Origin: Cupriavidus taiwanensis | GTDB lineage: Bacteria; Pseudomonadota; Gammaproteobacteria; Burkholderiales; Burkholderiaceae | Assembly (NCBI RefSeq): GCF_900249755.1 | Contig: NZ_LT976854.1 | Coordinates: 182,234-246,233 of the forward strand | Reading direction: 5' to 3' | DNA: 64,000 nt | Shown here: positions 33,806-43,856 of the stretch, in pieces | Layout of the letters: the number at the start of each line of letters is the position of its first letter | Numbering within the stretch: position 1 is the first letter of the stretch | Notes under the pieces: model-generated | What the model saw: only the letters and a program-made list of their open reading frames with translations | The model's database searches: none | What the model was told of the DNA's origin: nothing | Translations under genes and position numbers: made by a program

Positions 33806-34267
33806 ATGCGCATACGCAAGCAAACCGATTTTCTTTCCGGCCTGATGTTCATCATCCTTGGCCTTAGCTTTTCCTTCGTTGCCCGCGGCTATTCCATGGG
33901 AACCGCCGCCAGGATGGGACCGGGTTATTTCCCGTTCTGGCTTGGCATCGTGCTGGCGCTGCTGGGCGCCGTGGTCGCCGCCGGATCGTTGTCGCACAAG
34001 AGCGAAGCGGACCGGATGGCGCGCTGGGACGTCAAGACGCTGCTGTGGATCCTGGGCTCGGTGGTGCTGTTCGGGCTGGTGCTCAAGCCGCTCGGCATGG
34101 TGCTGTCGGTGCTGGCGCTGGTGCTGGTGTCGTCGATGGCCAGCCATGAATTCACGTGGAAGGGCGCGATCCTGAACGCCGCGGTCCTGGTGCTGATCAG
34201 CACGGTGGCGTTCGTCTACGGCATCAACCTGCAGATGCCGGTGTGGCCTGCCGCTTTCGTCAACTAG
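33806..34267 (+). CDS. tctB: tripartite tricarboxylate transporter small membrane subunit TctB
   Basis: A 153-residue inner-membrane protein with four predicted helices (DFLSGLMFIILGLSFSFVAR; FPFWLGIVLALLGAVVAAG; TLLWILGSVVLFGLVLKPLG; ILNAAVLVLISTVAFVYGI) and the TctB motif ARMGPGYFPFWLG. It pairs with TctA to form the membrane part of a secondary carboxylate transporter. CAAGGAGACTGC precedes the ATG. tctA follows after 10 bp. No receptor gene is attached. Confidence 0.92.
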   Translation: MRIRKQTDFLSGLMFIILGLSFSFVARGYSMGTAARMGPGYFPFWLGIVLALLGAVVAAGSLSHKSEADRMARWDVKTLLWILGSVVLFGLVLKPLGMVLSVLALVLVSSMASHEFTWKGAILNAAVLVLISTVAFVYGINLQMPVWPAAFVN

Positions 34268-34277
34268 GGGATATCGG

Positions 34278-35780
34278 ATGGAGTTGCTGAGTCATCTTGC
34301 GCTGGGGTTTTCCACCGCGCTTACATTGCAGAACCTGGCCTACGCCTTCCTGGGCTGCGTGCTGGGCACGCTGATCGGGGTGCTGCCGGGCCTGGGGCCG
34401 CTGGCCACCATCGCCATGCTGCTGCCGATCACCTATACGCTGCCGCCGGTGGCCGCGCTGATCATGCTCGCCGGCATCTATTACGGTGCGCAGTATGGCG
34501 GCTCGACCACGGCCATCCTGGTGAACCTGCCCGGTGAATCGTCGGCGGTGGTGACCACGCTGGACGGCTACCAGATGGCAAGACGAGGACGGGCAGGGGT
34601 GGCGCTGGCCACCGCCGGCCTGGGCTCGTTCTTCGCCGGCAGCGTCGCCACGCTGATCCTGGCCGCGTTCGCCACGCCGCTGTCGGAACTGGCGTTCAAG
34701 TTCGGCCCGGCCGAATACTTCTCGCTGATGGTGCTGGGCCTGATCGGCGCCGTGGTGCTGGCGTCGGGCTCGCTGGTCAAGGCCGTGGCGATGATCGTGC
34801 TGGGGCTGCTGCTCGGGCTGGTGGGTACCGACGTGAACTCGGGCGCCGCGCGCTTCTCGTTCGACGTGCCGGAGCTGACCGACGGCATCAGCATTACCGC
34901 GCTGGCGATGGGGCTGTTCGGCTTTGCCGAGATCATCGCCAACCTGGAGCAGAAGGAACACCGCGAAACCTTTACCGACCGCGTCACCAACCTGTTCCCG
35001 ACCCGCGAAGACTTCAGGCGCATGATCCCGGCCGTGCTGCGCGGCACCGCGCTGGGTTCGTCGCTGGGCATCCTGCCGGGCGGCGGCGCCTCGCTGGCGT
35101 CGTTCGCGGCGTACTCGCTGGAGAAGAAGGCGTCGAAGTATCCGGAAGAATTCGGCAAGGGCGCGATCGAAGGCGTGGCCGGTCCGGAATCGGCCAACAA
35201 CGCCGCGGCGCAGACCTCGTTCATCCCGCTGCTGACGCTGGGCATTCCGCCCAATGCGGTGATGGCGCTGATGGTGGGGGCGATGACCATCCACAACATC
35301 CAGCCCGGCCCGCAGGTGATGACCAGCAACCCGGCGCTGTTCTGGGGCCTGATCGCGTCGATGTGGATCGGCAACCTGATGCTGGTGGTGCTGAACCTGC
35401 CGCTGATCGGGGTGTGGGTGAAGCTGCTGACGGTGCCTTACCGCTTCCTGTACCCGGCCATCCTGGTGTTCTGCAGCATCGGCGTCTACTCGGTCAACAA
35501 CACCGTGTTCGACGTCTTTGCCGCGGCCAGCTGCGGCCTGATCGGCTATGTCTTCCACAAGCTGCGCTGCGAGCCGGCGCCGCTGCTGCTGGGCTTCGTG
35601 CTGGGGCCGATGATGGAGGAGAACTTCCGCCGCACGCTGCTGCTGTCGCGGGGGGATTTCTCGGTCTTTACCACGCGTCCGTTGTCGCTGGGCCTGCTGA
35701 TCGCCGCGGCGGCGCTGGTCGCCGTGGTGGCGCTGCCGTCGATCAAGGCCAAGCGCGAAGAGGCGTTCCAGGAGGAATAA
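34278..35780 (+). CDS. tctA: tripartite tricarboxylate transporter large membrane subunit TctA
   Basis: A 500-residue membrane protein with about 12 helices, the transport channel of the TTT family. GVLPGLGPLATIAMLLPITY and, in the second half, GILPGGGASLASFAAYSLEK are the two inverted-repeat signature loops; YGAQYGGSTTAILVNLPGES is the other hallmark. Substrates in the family are citrate and other di/tricarboxylates, driven by sodium or proton gradients. It would need a Bug/TctC receptor from elsewhere, and several in this window are candidates. Confidence 0.94.
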   Translation: MELLSHLALGFSTALTLQNLAYAFLGCVLGTLIGVLPGLGPLATIAMLLPITYTLPPVAALIMLAGIYYGAQYGGSTTAILVNLPGESSAVVTTLDGYQMARRGRAGVALATAGLGSFFAGSVATLILAAFATPLSELAFKFGPAEYFSLMVLGLIGAVVLASGSLVKAVAMIVLGLLLGLVGTDVNSGAARFSFDVPELTDGISITALAMGLFGFAEIIANLEQKEHRETFTDRVTNLFPTREDFRRMIPAVLRGTALGSSLGILPGGGASLASFAAYSLEKKASKYPEEFGKGAIEGVAGPESANNAAAQTSFIPLLTLGIPPNAVMALMVGAMTIHNIQPGPQVMTSNPALFWGLIASMWIGNLMLVVLNLPLIGVWVKLLTVPYRFLYPAILVFCSIGVYSVNNTVFDVFAAASCGLIGYVFHKLRCEPAPLLLGFVLGPMMEENFRRTLLLSRGDFSVFTTRPLSLGLLIAAAALVAVVALPSIKAKREEAFQEE

Positions 35781-35825
35781 CGAGGGGGAGCGGGGGCAAG
35801 GCAGTCTCGCAGCAACGAGAACGAC

Positions 35826-35858
35826 GGGCTGTTTCGTCCGTGATGGACGAAACAGCCC
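35826..35858. terminator. bidirectional hairpin terminator
   Basis: GGGCTGTTTCGTCC and GGACGAAACAGCCC form a perfect 14-bp stem with a 5-base loop, between tctA and the convergent phospholipase gene. Confidence 0.7.
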
Positions 35859-35909
35859 TGGCCTTGCGCAGGGAGCGCGGCTGCGCGCCGCGTTCTTGCT
35901 GGCGAGGCG

Positions 35910-38114
35910 TCAGATCACGCCCATCGCCGGATCGCTGACCGTATCCTCGCCGGTCTCCATGCGGCCGGCAAAGCGCCGCGCGAACGCCGGGCTGGCCTCG
36001 CAGGTGACGACGAAGTCGTACCAGTTGCCGCTTTCGGCCACCGGCCATTCCAGCGTTTCCACCTTGCCGCGCTTGACCCGCTGCGTCCACGGGCCGTCGT
36101 CGCGATAGGCCAGCGCCCTGACGGTGAAGCTCACGTCGGCATCGCCGTCGTTGTGCAGCTTGACCTGGATCGTCGGTTTCTTGCAGGGGTTGTAGCAGAC
36201 CTGGATTTCGGCGGACGCGGTGGCGGCTTCGTGGATATCGCCGGTGAAGGCGCGGTGATAGCCGTTCGGCCCCAGCACCCACAGGTCGTACTTGCCGCCG
36301 TCGGCATTGATGTCCCACGCATCGTCCAGCGCCTTGCCGGCCTCGACCACGTAGCGGCGCGGAATGCGGTCCAGGTGCAGCTTGTCGTAGACATGAAACA
36401 CCGCGCCCGCCTGGTGCGCGCTGCCGTTGGCGAACAAGAGCCGCACCGTGCGCGACGCGGCATCGACGCGCGCGCTGGTATGCAGTTCATACGGCAGCTT
36501 GCGCGACGGGCGCGAGCCGGTGGCCTGCGCCGGCAGCGCCGGCGTGGCCGGCACCGGGATGGCGGGCTGCGCCTGCTGCCATGCGGTCAGGCTGGTGGCG
36601 TCGGCGCGCGTGGTGCGCCCGGCCAGCACGGGCAGGGTCTCGGTGTTGGGGGTGGCGAAGTTGAAGGCGCTGGTCAGGTCGCCGCAGACGGCGCGGCGGT
36701 AGGCGCTGATCTGCGGCTCCATCACGCCGAAGCGCGCTTCCAGGAAGCGCAGCACCGAGGTGTGGTCGAACACCTCGGAGTTGACCCAGCCGCCGCGGCT
36801 CCACGGCGACACCACCCACAGCGGCACGCGCGGCCCCGGCCCGAACGGCTTGCCGTCCTGCGGCGGCTGCTTGGCGGTGGCGGGCGGGAAGTTGAAGTAC
36901 TCGTAGGCCATCTGCGCATCGCTCAGCGTCGACTTGCCGGCCAGCGTGCCGTCCGGGTTGCGCGACGGCGCGGTCGGCGGCGGGCTGTGGTCGAAGAAGC
37001 CGTCGTTCTCGTCGAAGTTGATCAGCAGCACGGTCTTGCTCCAGACCTCGGGCGATGCCGTCAGCGCATCCAGGATGGCCTGCACGTACCAGCCGCCCTT
37101 GGCCGGGCTGGACGGGCCGGGGTGCTCGCTGAACTCGGCCGGCGGGATGATCCACGACACCTCGGCCAGCCTGCCGTTGAGCACGTCGTCGCGCAGCGAC
37201 TGCAGGAAGCCGCCGTCGGGCATGGTGTTGCAGAAGCCCTTGGCCAGCGCGCTGTACTGGTCGTCGATATCCGGGTTGTAGGGCGGGTTGACGCCCGCGC
37301 CCGCGGTGTTGGACAGCTTGCGCCCGTCCGGCATCTTTTCCATCTCGGCGCGCCAGTGCCGGAAGCTCATCATCTGGTTGCAGCCGTAGTTGTCCGGCAC
37401 GTTCTGGTAGACCTTCCAGCTGACCCCGGCGCCCTGCAGGCGGTCGGCGTAGGTCTTCCAGGTCCAGCCTTCGGTGGACGGGCCCACGTCGGCGCCGGCG
37501 TTGAATTCATTGATCATCACCGCGACGTTGTCGCCGGTGGGGCCGTTGCTGCCGGTCCAGTAGAACAGGCGGTTGGGGATGGTGCCGGTGTGCATCGCGC
37601 AGTGATACGCGTCGCACAGCGTGAAGGCGTCGGCCAGCGCGCGCTGGAACGGGATCTCGGCGTTGTCGTAGTAGCCCATCGACAGCGGCTTCTTGGCCAC
37701 CGGCCAGCGGTCCATGCGGCCGTGGTCCCACGCGGCCTGCGCGTCGGGCCAGGTGTGCGGCGTGCCGCCGGCGCGCTGCGCGTTGCCCTGGGTTTCGTCG
37801 AGGTGGTAGGGCGTCAGCGTATTGCCGCTGGCATCGGTCTGGTAGAAGGCGTTCCTGCCGTTCGGCAGCGGGATCGCGAAGCGGTCGCCATAGCCGCGCA
37901 CGCCCTTGAAGGTGCCGAAGTAATTGTCGAACGAGCGGTTCTCCAGCATCACCATGACGACGTGCTTGACGTCCTGGATGGTGCCGGTGGCGTTGTTGGC
38001 CTCGATCGCAAGCGCGCGGCGGATGCTGGGCGGAAAGCTGGCCAGCATCGCGGCGGCGGCGCCGGTGCCGAGGCTGGTCTTGAGGAATTGTCGCTTGGAC
38101 GGATTGAAGGTCAT
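35910..38114 (-). CDS. plcN: phospholipase C, phosphocholine-specific family
   Basis: A 734-residue secreted enzyme of the acid-phosphatase/PLC family that cleaves phosphatidylcholine-type lipids. The signal is Tat-like (KRQFLKTSLGTGAAAAMLAS, a KR variant of the twin arginine). The catalytic domain opens with HVVMVMLENRSFDNYFGTFK, where the Glu-Asn pair is the metal site, and contains HCAMHTGTIPNRLFYWTGSN, INFDENDGFFDHSPPP and WSRGGWVNSEVFDHTSVLRF. Two C-terminal beta domains follow (from about residue 505). Start at 38114; its ribosome site is weak. The small lipoprotein gene just upstream may be co-transcribed. Confidence 0.9.
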   Translation of the reverse strand: MTFNPSKRQFLKTSLGTGAAAAMLASFPPSIRRALAIEANNATGTIQDVKHVVMVMLENRSFDNYFGTFKGVRGYGDRFAIPLPNGRNAFYQTDASGNTLTPYHLDETQGNAQRAGGTPHTWPDAQAAWDHGRMDRWPVAKKPLSMGYYDNAEIPFQRALADAFTLCDAYHCAMHTGTIPNRLFYWTGSNGPTGDNVAVMINEFNAGADVGPSTEGWTWKTYADRLQGAGVSWKVYQNVPDNYGCNQMMSFRHWRAEMEKMPDGRKLSNTAGAGVNPPYNPDIDDQYSALAKGFCNTMPDGGFLQSLRDDVLNGRLAEVSWIIPPAEFSEHPGPSSPAKGGWYVQAILDALTASPEVWSKTVLLINFDENDGFFDHSPPPTAPSRNPDGTLAGKSTLSDAQMAYEYFNFPPATAKQPPQDGKPFGPGPRVPLWVVSPWSRGGWVNSEVFDHTSVLRFLEARFGVMEPQISAYRRAVCGDLTSAFNFATPNTETLPVLAGRTTRADATSLTAWQQAQPAIPVPATPALPAQATGSRPSRKLPYELHTSARVDAASRTVRLLFANGSAHQAGAVFHVYDKLHLDRIPRRYVVEAGKALDDAWDINADGGKYDLWVLGPNGYHRAFTGDIHEAATASAEIQVCYNPCKKPTIQVKLHNDGDADVSFTVRALAYRDDGPWTQRVKRGKVETLEWPVAESGNWYDFVVTCEASPAFARRFAGRMETGEDTVSDPAMGVI

Positions 38115-38160
38115 GGCGTGGCTGGGGTCGGTCTGTCGCTGGGTCGGAAGGCGGCCCGCA

Positions 38161-38361
38161 TCACGGGGCGCAACGCGTGGCGCAGTGGCCGGGCTTGCCG
38201 GACGCGTCCGGCGCCTTGTCATGGGCGGCGCCGGGCTGCAGCGTGCCGCCCTCCGCGCCCGGGGAATCGTTGCCGCCGCAGGCGGCAAGCAGTAATGCCA
38301 GGGTGATCGTGCCGGCCGCCAGCCATGGCCGGGCGGAATGCGACATCAGGGTGGGTCTCAT
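38161..38361 (-). CDS. small lipoprotein upstream of the phospholipase
   Basis: A 66-residue predicted lipoprotein: signal RPWLAAGTITLALLLAAC with lipobox LAAC, then a short hydrophilic tail with two more cysteines near the end (GHCATRCAP). Start at ATG 38361 or 38346; neither has a strong ribosome site. It stops 46 bp before the plc start on the same strand. It could be a helper for export or activity of the phospholipase, but there is no direct evidence. Confidence 0.55.
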   Translation of the reverse strand: MRPTLMSHSARPWLAAGTITLALLLAACGGNDSPGAEGGTLQPGAAHDKAPDASGKPGHCATRCAP

Positions 38362-38608
38362 TGGTGCAGGGCCTTTTTTGTGTTGAAGGGGATCACGGGG
38401 CCGCGCCCATGCGCCGGCAGCGGCTGCAGGCGTGTCGCGGCAGCGGGCGATTGTTGACGGATCAAATGTCAGATGTTTGACAGGGCGCACTTCCGGCACT
38501 TCGGCTTTGTAACCAAAAGTGTCCGAGGTGTCCGAAATCGGGCCTGGCAATTGCAAGCAGTCCCGGATTGCAATCCCTTCAACCGTCAATCCGACCCAGG
38601 AGACCGAT

Positions 38609-40741
38609 ATGCCCCAAACGTCCGACGACAAGGCCAGGCCGACAGCCAACGCAACCTCCGTCACCCCCGCGGCCGGCGCGCCGGCCGGCTATGGCGATGC
38701 CCAGCGCGGCACCGGCGGTGAATTGCACCAGGTTGCCGGCGGCGACCATGCGCCGTTGACCACCAACCAGGGCGCGCCCATCGCGGACAACCAGAACTCG
38801 CTGAAGGCCAATCCGCGCGGACCGACCTTGCTCGAAGATTTCATCCTGCGTGAAAAAATTACACACTTCGACCATGAACGCATCCCCGAGCGGATCGTCC
38901 ATGCACGCGGCACCGCGGCGCACGGCTACTTCGAACTGACCGATTCGCTGGCGCAATACACCACTGCCCGCATCCTGACCGAGGTCGGCGTCAAGACGCC
39001 GGTGTTTGCGCGCTTTTCCACCGTGGCCGGCGGCGCCGGTTCGGTCGACACGCCGCGCGACGTGCGCGGCTTCGCGGTCAAGTTCTATACGAAGGAAGGC
39101 AACTGGGACCTGGTCGGCAACAACATCCCGGTGTTCTTCATCCAGGACGCGATGAAATTCCCCGACGTGGTCCACGCGGTCAAGATGGAGCCCGACCGCG
39201 GCTTCCCGCAATCGGCGACCGCGCACGACACCTTCTGGGACTTCATCTCGCTGACGCCGGAGTCGATGCACATGGTGATGTGGATCATGTCGGACCGCAC
39301 CATCCCGCGCTCGCTGCGCATGATCGAAGGCTTCGGCGTGCACAGCTTCCGGTTGCTCGACGACCAGGGCCAATCCACCTTCGTCAAGTTCCACTGGCGC
39401 CCGAAGCTGGGGCTGCAGTCCACGGTGTGGGACGAGGCCGTCAAGATCGCCGGCGCCGATCCGGACTTCCATCGCCGCGACATGTTCAATGCGATCCAGT
39501 CCGGCAACTTCCCCGAATGGGAACTGGGCGTGCAGCTGTTCACCGAAGCCGATGCCGCCAAGTTCCCGTTCGACCATCTCGATGCGACCAAGATCATCCC
39601 GGAAGAGACCGTGCCGCTGAAGATCATCGGCCGCATGGTGCTGGACCGCTGGCCCGACAACTTCTTTGCCGAGACCGAGCAGGTGGCGTTCTGCCCCGCC
39701 AACATCGTGCGCGGCATCGATTTCTCGAATGATCCGTTGCTGCTGGGCCGGCTGTTCTCGTACCTCGACACGCAACTGCTGCGCCTGGGCGGGCCGAACT
39801 TCAACCAGATCCCTGTGAACGCGCCCAAGTGCCCGTTCGCCAACCACCAGCGCGACGGCCATATGCAGATGCAGCAGCCCAGGGGGCGCGTCGCCTACGA
39901 GCCCAACTCGCTGTCCGACGATTCGCCGCGCGAGGCCCCGGACCTCGGCTTCCGCCACGCGCAGGTGCCCGAGCAGGGCGACAAGGGCCGCATCCGCCCC
40001 GAGACCTTCGCCGACCACTACAGCCAGGCGCGCCTGTTCTACCGCAGCCAGACCCGCGCCGAGCAGGCGCATATCGCCTCGGCGCTGGTGTTCGAGCTGT
40101 CGAAGGTCGAACACGTGCATGTGCGCGAGCGCATGGTGGCCCACCTGCTCAATATCGACCCGGACCTGGGCCGGCGCGTCGCCGACGGCCTGGCGCTGGA
40201 CCAGCTGCCCGAGCCGCTGCCCACCGCCGCGCCGGTGCAGGACCTGCCGCCGTCGCCGGCGCTGCAGATCATCGGCAAGATGAAGGACACGCTGCAGGGA
40301 CGCGAAATCGGCATCCTGGTCGCCGACGGCTCGGATGGCGCCACGGTCGAGGCGATCCGGCAGGCGGCCACCGCCGCGGGCGCCACGGTGAAGATCGTCG
40401 CGCCCAAGGTGGGCGGCGCGGTGCTGGCCGACGGCACCAAGCTGCCCGCCGACGGGCAGCTCGCCGGCACGCCCTCGGTGATGTTCGACGCGGTGGCCGT
40501 GGTGCTGTCGGCCGACGGCGCCGCCATGCTGGTCAAGGAAAGCGCGGCGCTGGATTTCGTCTGCTTTGCCTATGCGCACCTGAAGGCGATCGCCGCCGAT
40601 GCGGGCGGGGAAGTGCTGCTGGCCCACGCCAAGCTGCAGCCGGACGCCGGCATCGTTCCCGCCAGCGACCCGGCGCGCTTTGTCGCGGCGGCGAAGACGC
40701 GGCAGTGGGGACGCGAGCCGCAGGTGCGGATCCTGGCGTAG
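38609..40741 (+). CDS. katE: large-subunit monofunctional catalase HPII (KatE)
   Basis: A 710-residue catalase of the large clade-2 type that splits hydrogen peroxide. Catalytic His98 in [16 protein letters not shown], Asn171 in [11 protein letters not shown] and the heme-ligand Tyr in [16 protein letters not shown] are all present. The C-terminal flavodoxin/GATase-like domain typical of HPII starts near residue 560 ([20 protein letters not shown]). The ATG at 38609 follows CCAGGAGACCGAT; the earlier opening at 38519 has no site. A strong hairpin follows the stop. Confidence 0.95.
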   Translation: MPQTSDDKARPTANATSVTPAAGAPAGYGDAQRGTGGELHQVAGGDHAPLTTNQGAPIADNQNSLKANPRGPTLLEDFILREKITHFDHERIPERIVHARGTAAHGYFELTDSLAQYTTARILTEVGVKTPVFARFSTVAGGAGSVDTPRDVRGFAVKFYTKEGNWDLVGNNIPVFFIQDAMKFPDVVHAVKMEPDRGFPQSATAHDTFWDFISLTPESMHMVMWIMSDRTIPRSLRMIEGFGVHSFRLLDDQGQSTFVKFHWRPKLGLQSTVWDEAVKIAGADPDFHRRDMFNAIQSGNFPEWELGVQLFTEADAAKFPFDHLDATKIIPEETVPLKIIGRMVLDRWPDNFFAETEQVAFCPANIVRGIDFSNDPLLLGRLFSYLDTQLLRLGGPNFNQIPVNAPKCPFANHQRDGHMQMQQPRGRVAYEPNSLSDDSPREAPDLGFRHAQVPEQGDKGRIRPETFADHYSQARLFYRSQTRAEQAHIASALVFELSKVEHVHVRERMVAHLLNIDPDLGRRVADGLALDQLPEPLPTAAPVQDLPPSPALQIIGKMKDTLQGREIGILVADGSDGATVEAIRQAATAAGATVKIVAPKVGGAVLADGTKLPADGQLAGTPSVMFDAVAVVLSADGAAMLVKESAALDFVCFAYAHLKAIAADAGGEVLLAHAKLQPDAGIVPASDPARFVAAAKTRQWGREPQVRILA

Positions 40742-40751
40742 GGCGGGACGA

Positions 40752-40780
40752 AAGGCCGGGCGCTCTGGAGGCCCGGCCTT
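40752..40780 (+). terminator. katE terminator hairpin
   Basis: AAGGCCGGGC and GCCCGGCCTT form a perfect 10-bp stem with a 9-base loop 10 bp after the katE stop, ending in TT. Confidence 0.65.
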
Positions 40781-40856
40781 GTGCACACAACGGCAGCCTG
40801 TGAATACGCAGGGCAGGTTAGAATCCGCTATCCCTGTTCCTGCGTAGCTGCCGTTC

Positions 40857-41543
40857 ATGTCCGAAGAAAAGAAGAGCCTGTCCGAAACCATCCGCGCCGC
40901 GATCGAGCAGGAGATTCTTTCCGGAAAACTACCCAGCGGCACGCAGCTGGAAGAGCAGCAGTTGCTGGCGCGCTTCGGCGTGTCGCGCACGCCGGTGCGC
41001 GAGGCGCTGATCCAGCTGGAGTCGGCCGGCCTGGTCGACCTGGTGCCGCGCCAGGGCGCGATCGTGTCGTCGATCACGCTGCGCGAGTACGTGGCGATGA
41101 ACGAGATCCTGGTGCAACTGGAATCGCTGGCGGCCCGGCTGGCGGCGCGGCGCATCTCCGCGGCGCAGCGCACGGCGCTGCAGCAGGCGTTCAAAGCGTG
41201 CAGCGCGGCGGCACAGGCGGGCGATGCCGATCGCTACCGCGAAGCCAACGATGCCTTCCACGACGTCATCTACGCAGCCTGCTGCAACGACATCCTGTCG
41301 CGGCAGATCCGCACCATGCGTGCGCGCATGCGCGGCATGCGCGACCTGCGCTTCGAGAAGCCGGCGCGTATCCTGGCCTCGCTGGCCGAGCATGAGGCGG
41401 TGATGGGCGCGATCGTGCGCGGCAACGAGGACGAGGCCGCGGTGGCCATGGTGCGGCATATCGCCACCGGCGGCGACGTCTATGCCGACATGATCGCCGC
41501 CATGCCCGACGACGAAGCCGGCGGCCGGCGCGGCCGCCGCTAG
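40857..41543 (+). CDS. GntR family transcriptional regulator (FCD type)
   Basis: A 228-residue regulator: N-terminal winged helix (IRAAIEQEILSGKLPSGTQL, EEQQLLARFGVSRTPVREAL at about residues 32-51) and an all-helical FCD ligand domain (EANDAFHDVIYAACCNDIL, LAEHEAVMGAIVRGNEDEAA with metal-type His residues). FCD regulators bind carboxylates. It converges on a Bug receptor gene and a CoA-transferase gene that are likely its targets; a pair of GTATAC sites upstream of the CoA-transferase gene could be its operator. Confidence 0.9.
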   Translation: MSEEKKSLSETIRAAIEQEILSGKLPSGTQLEEQQLLARFGVSRTPVREALIQLESAGLVDLVPRQGAIVSSITLREYVAMNEILVQLESLAARLAARRISAAQRTALQQAFKACSAAAQAGDADRYREANDAFHDVIYAACCNDILSRQIRTMRARMRGMRDLRFEKPARILASLAEHEAVMGAIVRGNEDEAAVAMVRHIATGGDVYADMIAAMPDDEAGGRRGRR

Positions 41544-41568
41544 TCCCAGCGCTCCGCGCGCGCGGGGC

Positions 41569-42546
41569 TCAGTCCAGCTTGACGCCGGCCTGCTCGATAC
41601 GCGTCACCGCCGACTTGCCATCGGCTGCCGCCCATTTGCCGAACTCCGCCGGCGACTCCGAAGTCGACACCTCGCTGCCGTTGCCGGCCATCTTGGCGCG
41701 CAGTTGCGGGTCGGCCATCACCTTGGTTGCGGCGGCGAAGAGCTTGTCGCGGATGCCGTCGGGCAGTCCGGCCGGACCGAACAGTCCGAACCAGAAAGTA
41801 AAGTTGAAGCCGGGCAGGCCCATCTCCGCCAGCGCGGGCAGGCCCGGCGCCACCGCCGACGGCTTGGGCGTGGTCACGCCGATCATCTTCACCACGCCCT
41901 GCGTGCCCAGCGGCAGCACCGACGCCGCGGTGCCGAACGACAATTCCACCTCGCCCGCGGCCACTGCCTGCAGCGCCGGCGCGCCGCCCTTGTAGGGCAC
42001 ATGGGTCATCCTGGCCCCCGTCGCCTTTTCGAACTGCAGCGCGGCGATATGCGGCGAGCCGCCGATGCCGGACGACGAGTAGTTGAACTTGCCCGGCTGC
42101 GCGCGCGCCTTGGCCACCAGCGTCTTGAGGTCGCCGACGTTCAGGTTCTTGTTGACGGCCAGGATCAGCGGCGACACCGTCAGCCGCGTCACCGGGGTGA
42201 AGTCGGTCGCCTTGTAGCGGGCCTTGTACAGCTGCTGGTCGATGCCGTACAGCGTGGCCGTGGCCAGTCCCAGCGTATAGCCGTCCGGCGCGGCCTGCGC
42301 CAGCGCCGCGGAGGCGAGCGTGCTGCCGGCGCCGGGCTTGTTGTCCACCACCACGGTCTGGCCCAGTTCCCTGGACAGCGCTTCGCCGAACACGCGGGCG
42401 ACGAAGTCGGCGGCGCCGGCCGGGGTGTAGCCCACCAGCAGCCGGATCGGCCGGGACGGGTATTCCTGCGCGCCGGCGATGCCGGGCAAGGCCGCCAGGG
42501 TGGCGAGGGCCGCGCCGATGGCGACGCGCCCGAGAGCATGGTTCAT
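41569..42546 (-). CDS. Bug/TctC-family receptor
   Basis: A 325-residue Bug receptor: signal peptide (VAIGAALATLAALPGIAGAQ), YPSRPIRLLVGYTPAGAADF, AAPDGYTLGLATATLYG, HVPYKGGAPALQAVAAGEVE. A strong AAGGAGACAACC precedes the ATG at 42546. It lies 47 bp downstream of a CaiB-type CoA-transferase gene on the same strand, the common pairing of an organic-acid receptor with the enzyme that activates the acid to its CoA ester. Confidence 0.92.
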   Translation of the reverse strand: MNHALGRVAIGAALATLAALPGIAGAQEYPSRPIRLLVGYTPAGAADFVARVFGEALSRELGQTVVVDNKPGAGSTLASAALAQAAPDGYTLGLATATLYGIDQQLYKARYKATDFTPVTRLTVSPLILAVNKNLNVGDLKTLVAKARAQPGKFNYSSSGIGGSPHIAALQFEKATGARMTHVPYKGGAPALQAVAAGEVELSFGTAASVLPLGTQGVVKMIGVTTPKPSAVAPGLPALAEMGLPGFNFTFWFGLFGPAGLPDGIRDKLFAAATKVMADPQLRAKMAGNGSEVSTSESPAEFGKWAAADGKSAVTRIEQAGVKLD

Positions 42547-42593
42547 GGTTGTCTCCTTGTTGTATTCGCAGCCTTGGTTGGGTATGGCGGGCT

Positions 42594-43826
42594 TCAGGAC
42601 GCCACGCTGGCTTCGCGCAAGGCGGCGATGCCGGCGTCGTCGTAGCCCAGCCCGCGCAGGATCTCGTCGGTGTGTTCGCCGGGATCGGGCGCGGCGCGGG
42701 CAAAGCGTTCCGGGTGCGGCGCCGCCGACAGGTTGATCGGCGAGCGCAGCAGCGCGAGCGGCCCCAGCACGGGATGCTCGGCGGGCCGGGTCATGCGCAG
42801 GTGGCGCACTTGCGCGTCCTCGAAGGCCTGGCCGATATCGAACACCGGCCCGCACGGCACGCCGGCCGCATTCAGGCGCGCGGTCAGCTCGGCGGCGGTG
42901 AACGTGGCGGTGCACTGGTTGATCGCGGCGTCCAGCCGCTGGCGCTCGGCGGCGCGGCCCGTCGCGGTCTGGAAGGCGGGGTCGTCCAGCAGCCAGCCGG
43001 CCTCGACGGTGCGGCAGAAGTTGGCCCACATGCGGTCGGTGCTGGCGGCGATATTGACCACGCCGTCGCGGCAGCGGTAGGTGCCCATCGGCACCAGCGT
43101 CGGGTGCGCGTTGCCTTGCTGGGTCGGCACTTCGCCGTCCACCGTGTAGCGGGTCGCCTGGAAATCCAGCTTGTTGAGCATGCCCTCGATCAGCGAGGTA
43201 TGCACCCATTGCCCGCGGCCGGTGCGCGCGCGGTGCAGCAGCGCCAGCAGGATGCCCTGGCCCAGGAACATGCCAGCGGTGGTGTCGGAAATGGCGATGC
43301 CGACGCGCAGCGGTCCCTGGCCTGGTTCGCCGGTGACGGAACTCAGCCCCGACATGCCCTGCACGATCTGGTCGAGGCCCGGGCGCTCGCAGTAGGGCCC
43401 GTCCTGGCCGAAGCCGGAGATGCTGGCGAGGATCACGCGCGGGTTGATCGCGCTCAGGTGGTCGTAGGTCAGCCCCAGGCGCTCCTTGACCACCGAGCGG
43501 AAGTTCTCCACCACCACGTCGGCGCGCCGCACCAGCCGCGCCAGCACCTCGGCGCCCTGCGGCGTCTTCAGGTCCAGGCACAGGCTGCGCTTGTTGCGAT
43601 GCAGGTTCTGCTCGTCCGAGCCACGCCGCCGGCCGGTTACCGAGCCGCGGTCCTGCGGCGGGGGCGGCTCCACGCGGATCACGTCGGCGCCCCAGTCCGA
43701 CAGCAGGCGCACGGCGGCGGGCCCGGCGCGGGCGATGGACAGGTCCAGCACGGTCAGGCCCGACAGCGGCAGGTCGGCGCACGCGGCGCTGGAGCCGCCG
43801 TCAGTGCCCGATGGAAAAGACGTCAT
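42594..43826 (-). CDS. CaiB/BaiF-type (class III) CoA-transferase
   Basis: A 410-residue class III CoA-transferase moving CoA between acyl groups. LTVLDLSIARAGPAAVRLLS, GADVIRVEPPP, NKRSLCLDLKTPQGAEVLARL and DVVVENFRSVV are family blocks, and the catalytic Asp is Asp181 in AISDTTAGMFLGQG. Members act on oxalate, carnitine, succinate-benzylsuccinate and other acids; the substrate here is unknown. Transcribed away from a quinone oxidoreductase gene; GTATAC repeats lie in its promoter. Confidence 0.92.
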   Translation of the reverse strand: MTSFPSGTDGGSSAACADLPLSGLTVLDLSIARAGPAAVRLLSDWGADVIRVEPPPPQDRGSVTGRRRGSDEQNLHRNKRSLCLDLKTPQGAEVLARLVRRADVVVENFRSVVKERLGLTYDHLSAINPRVILASISGFGQDGPYCERPGLDQIVQGMSGLSSVTGEPGQGPLRVGIAISDTTAGMFLGQGILLALLHRARTGRGQWVHTSLIEGMLNKLDFQATRYTVDGEVPTQQGNAHPTLVPMGTYRCRDGVVNIAASTDRMWANFCRTVEAGWLLDDPAFQTATGRAAERQRLDAAINQCTATFTAAELTARLNAAGVPCGPVFDIGQAFEDAQVRHLRMTRPAEHPVLGPLALLRSPINLSAAPHPERFARAAPDPGEHTDEILRGLGYDDAGIAALREASVAS

Positions 43827-43856
43827 GGCAAATCCTCGACAAGGGAATCGGCTTGA

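Noticed and set aside
38579..41194. 871-residue minus-strand frame opposite katE and the GntR gene
   Set aside because: Crosses two real genes and a terminator; low-complexity His/Arg/Gln content.
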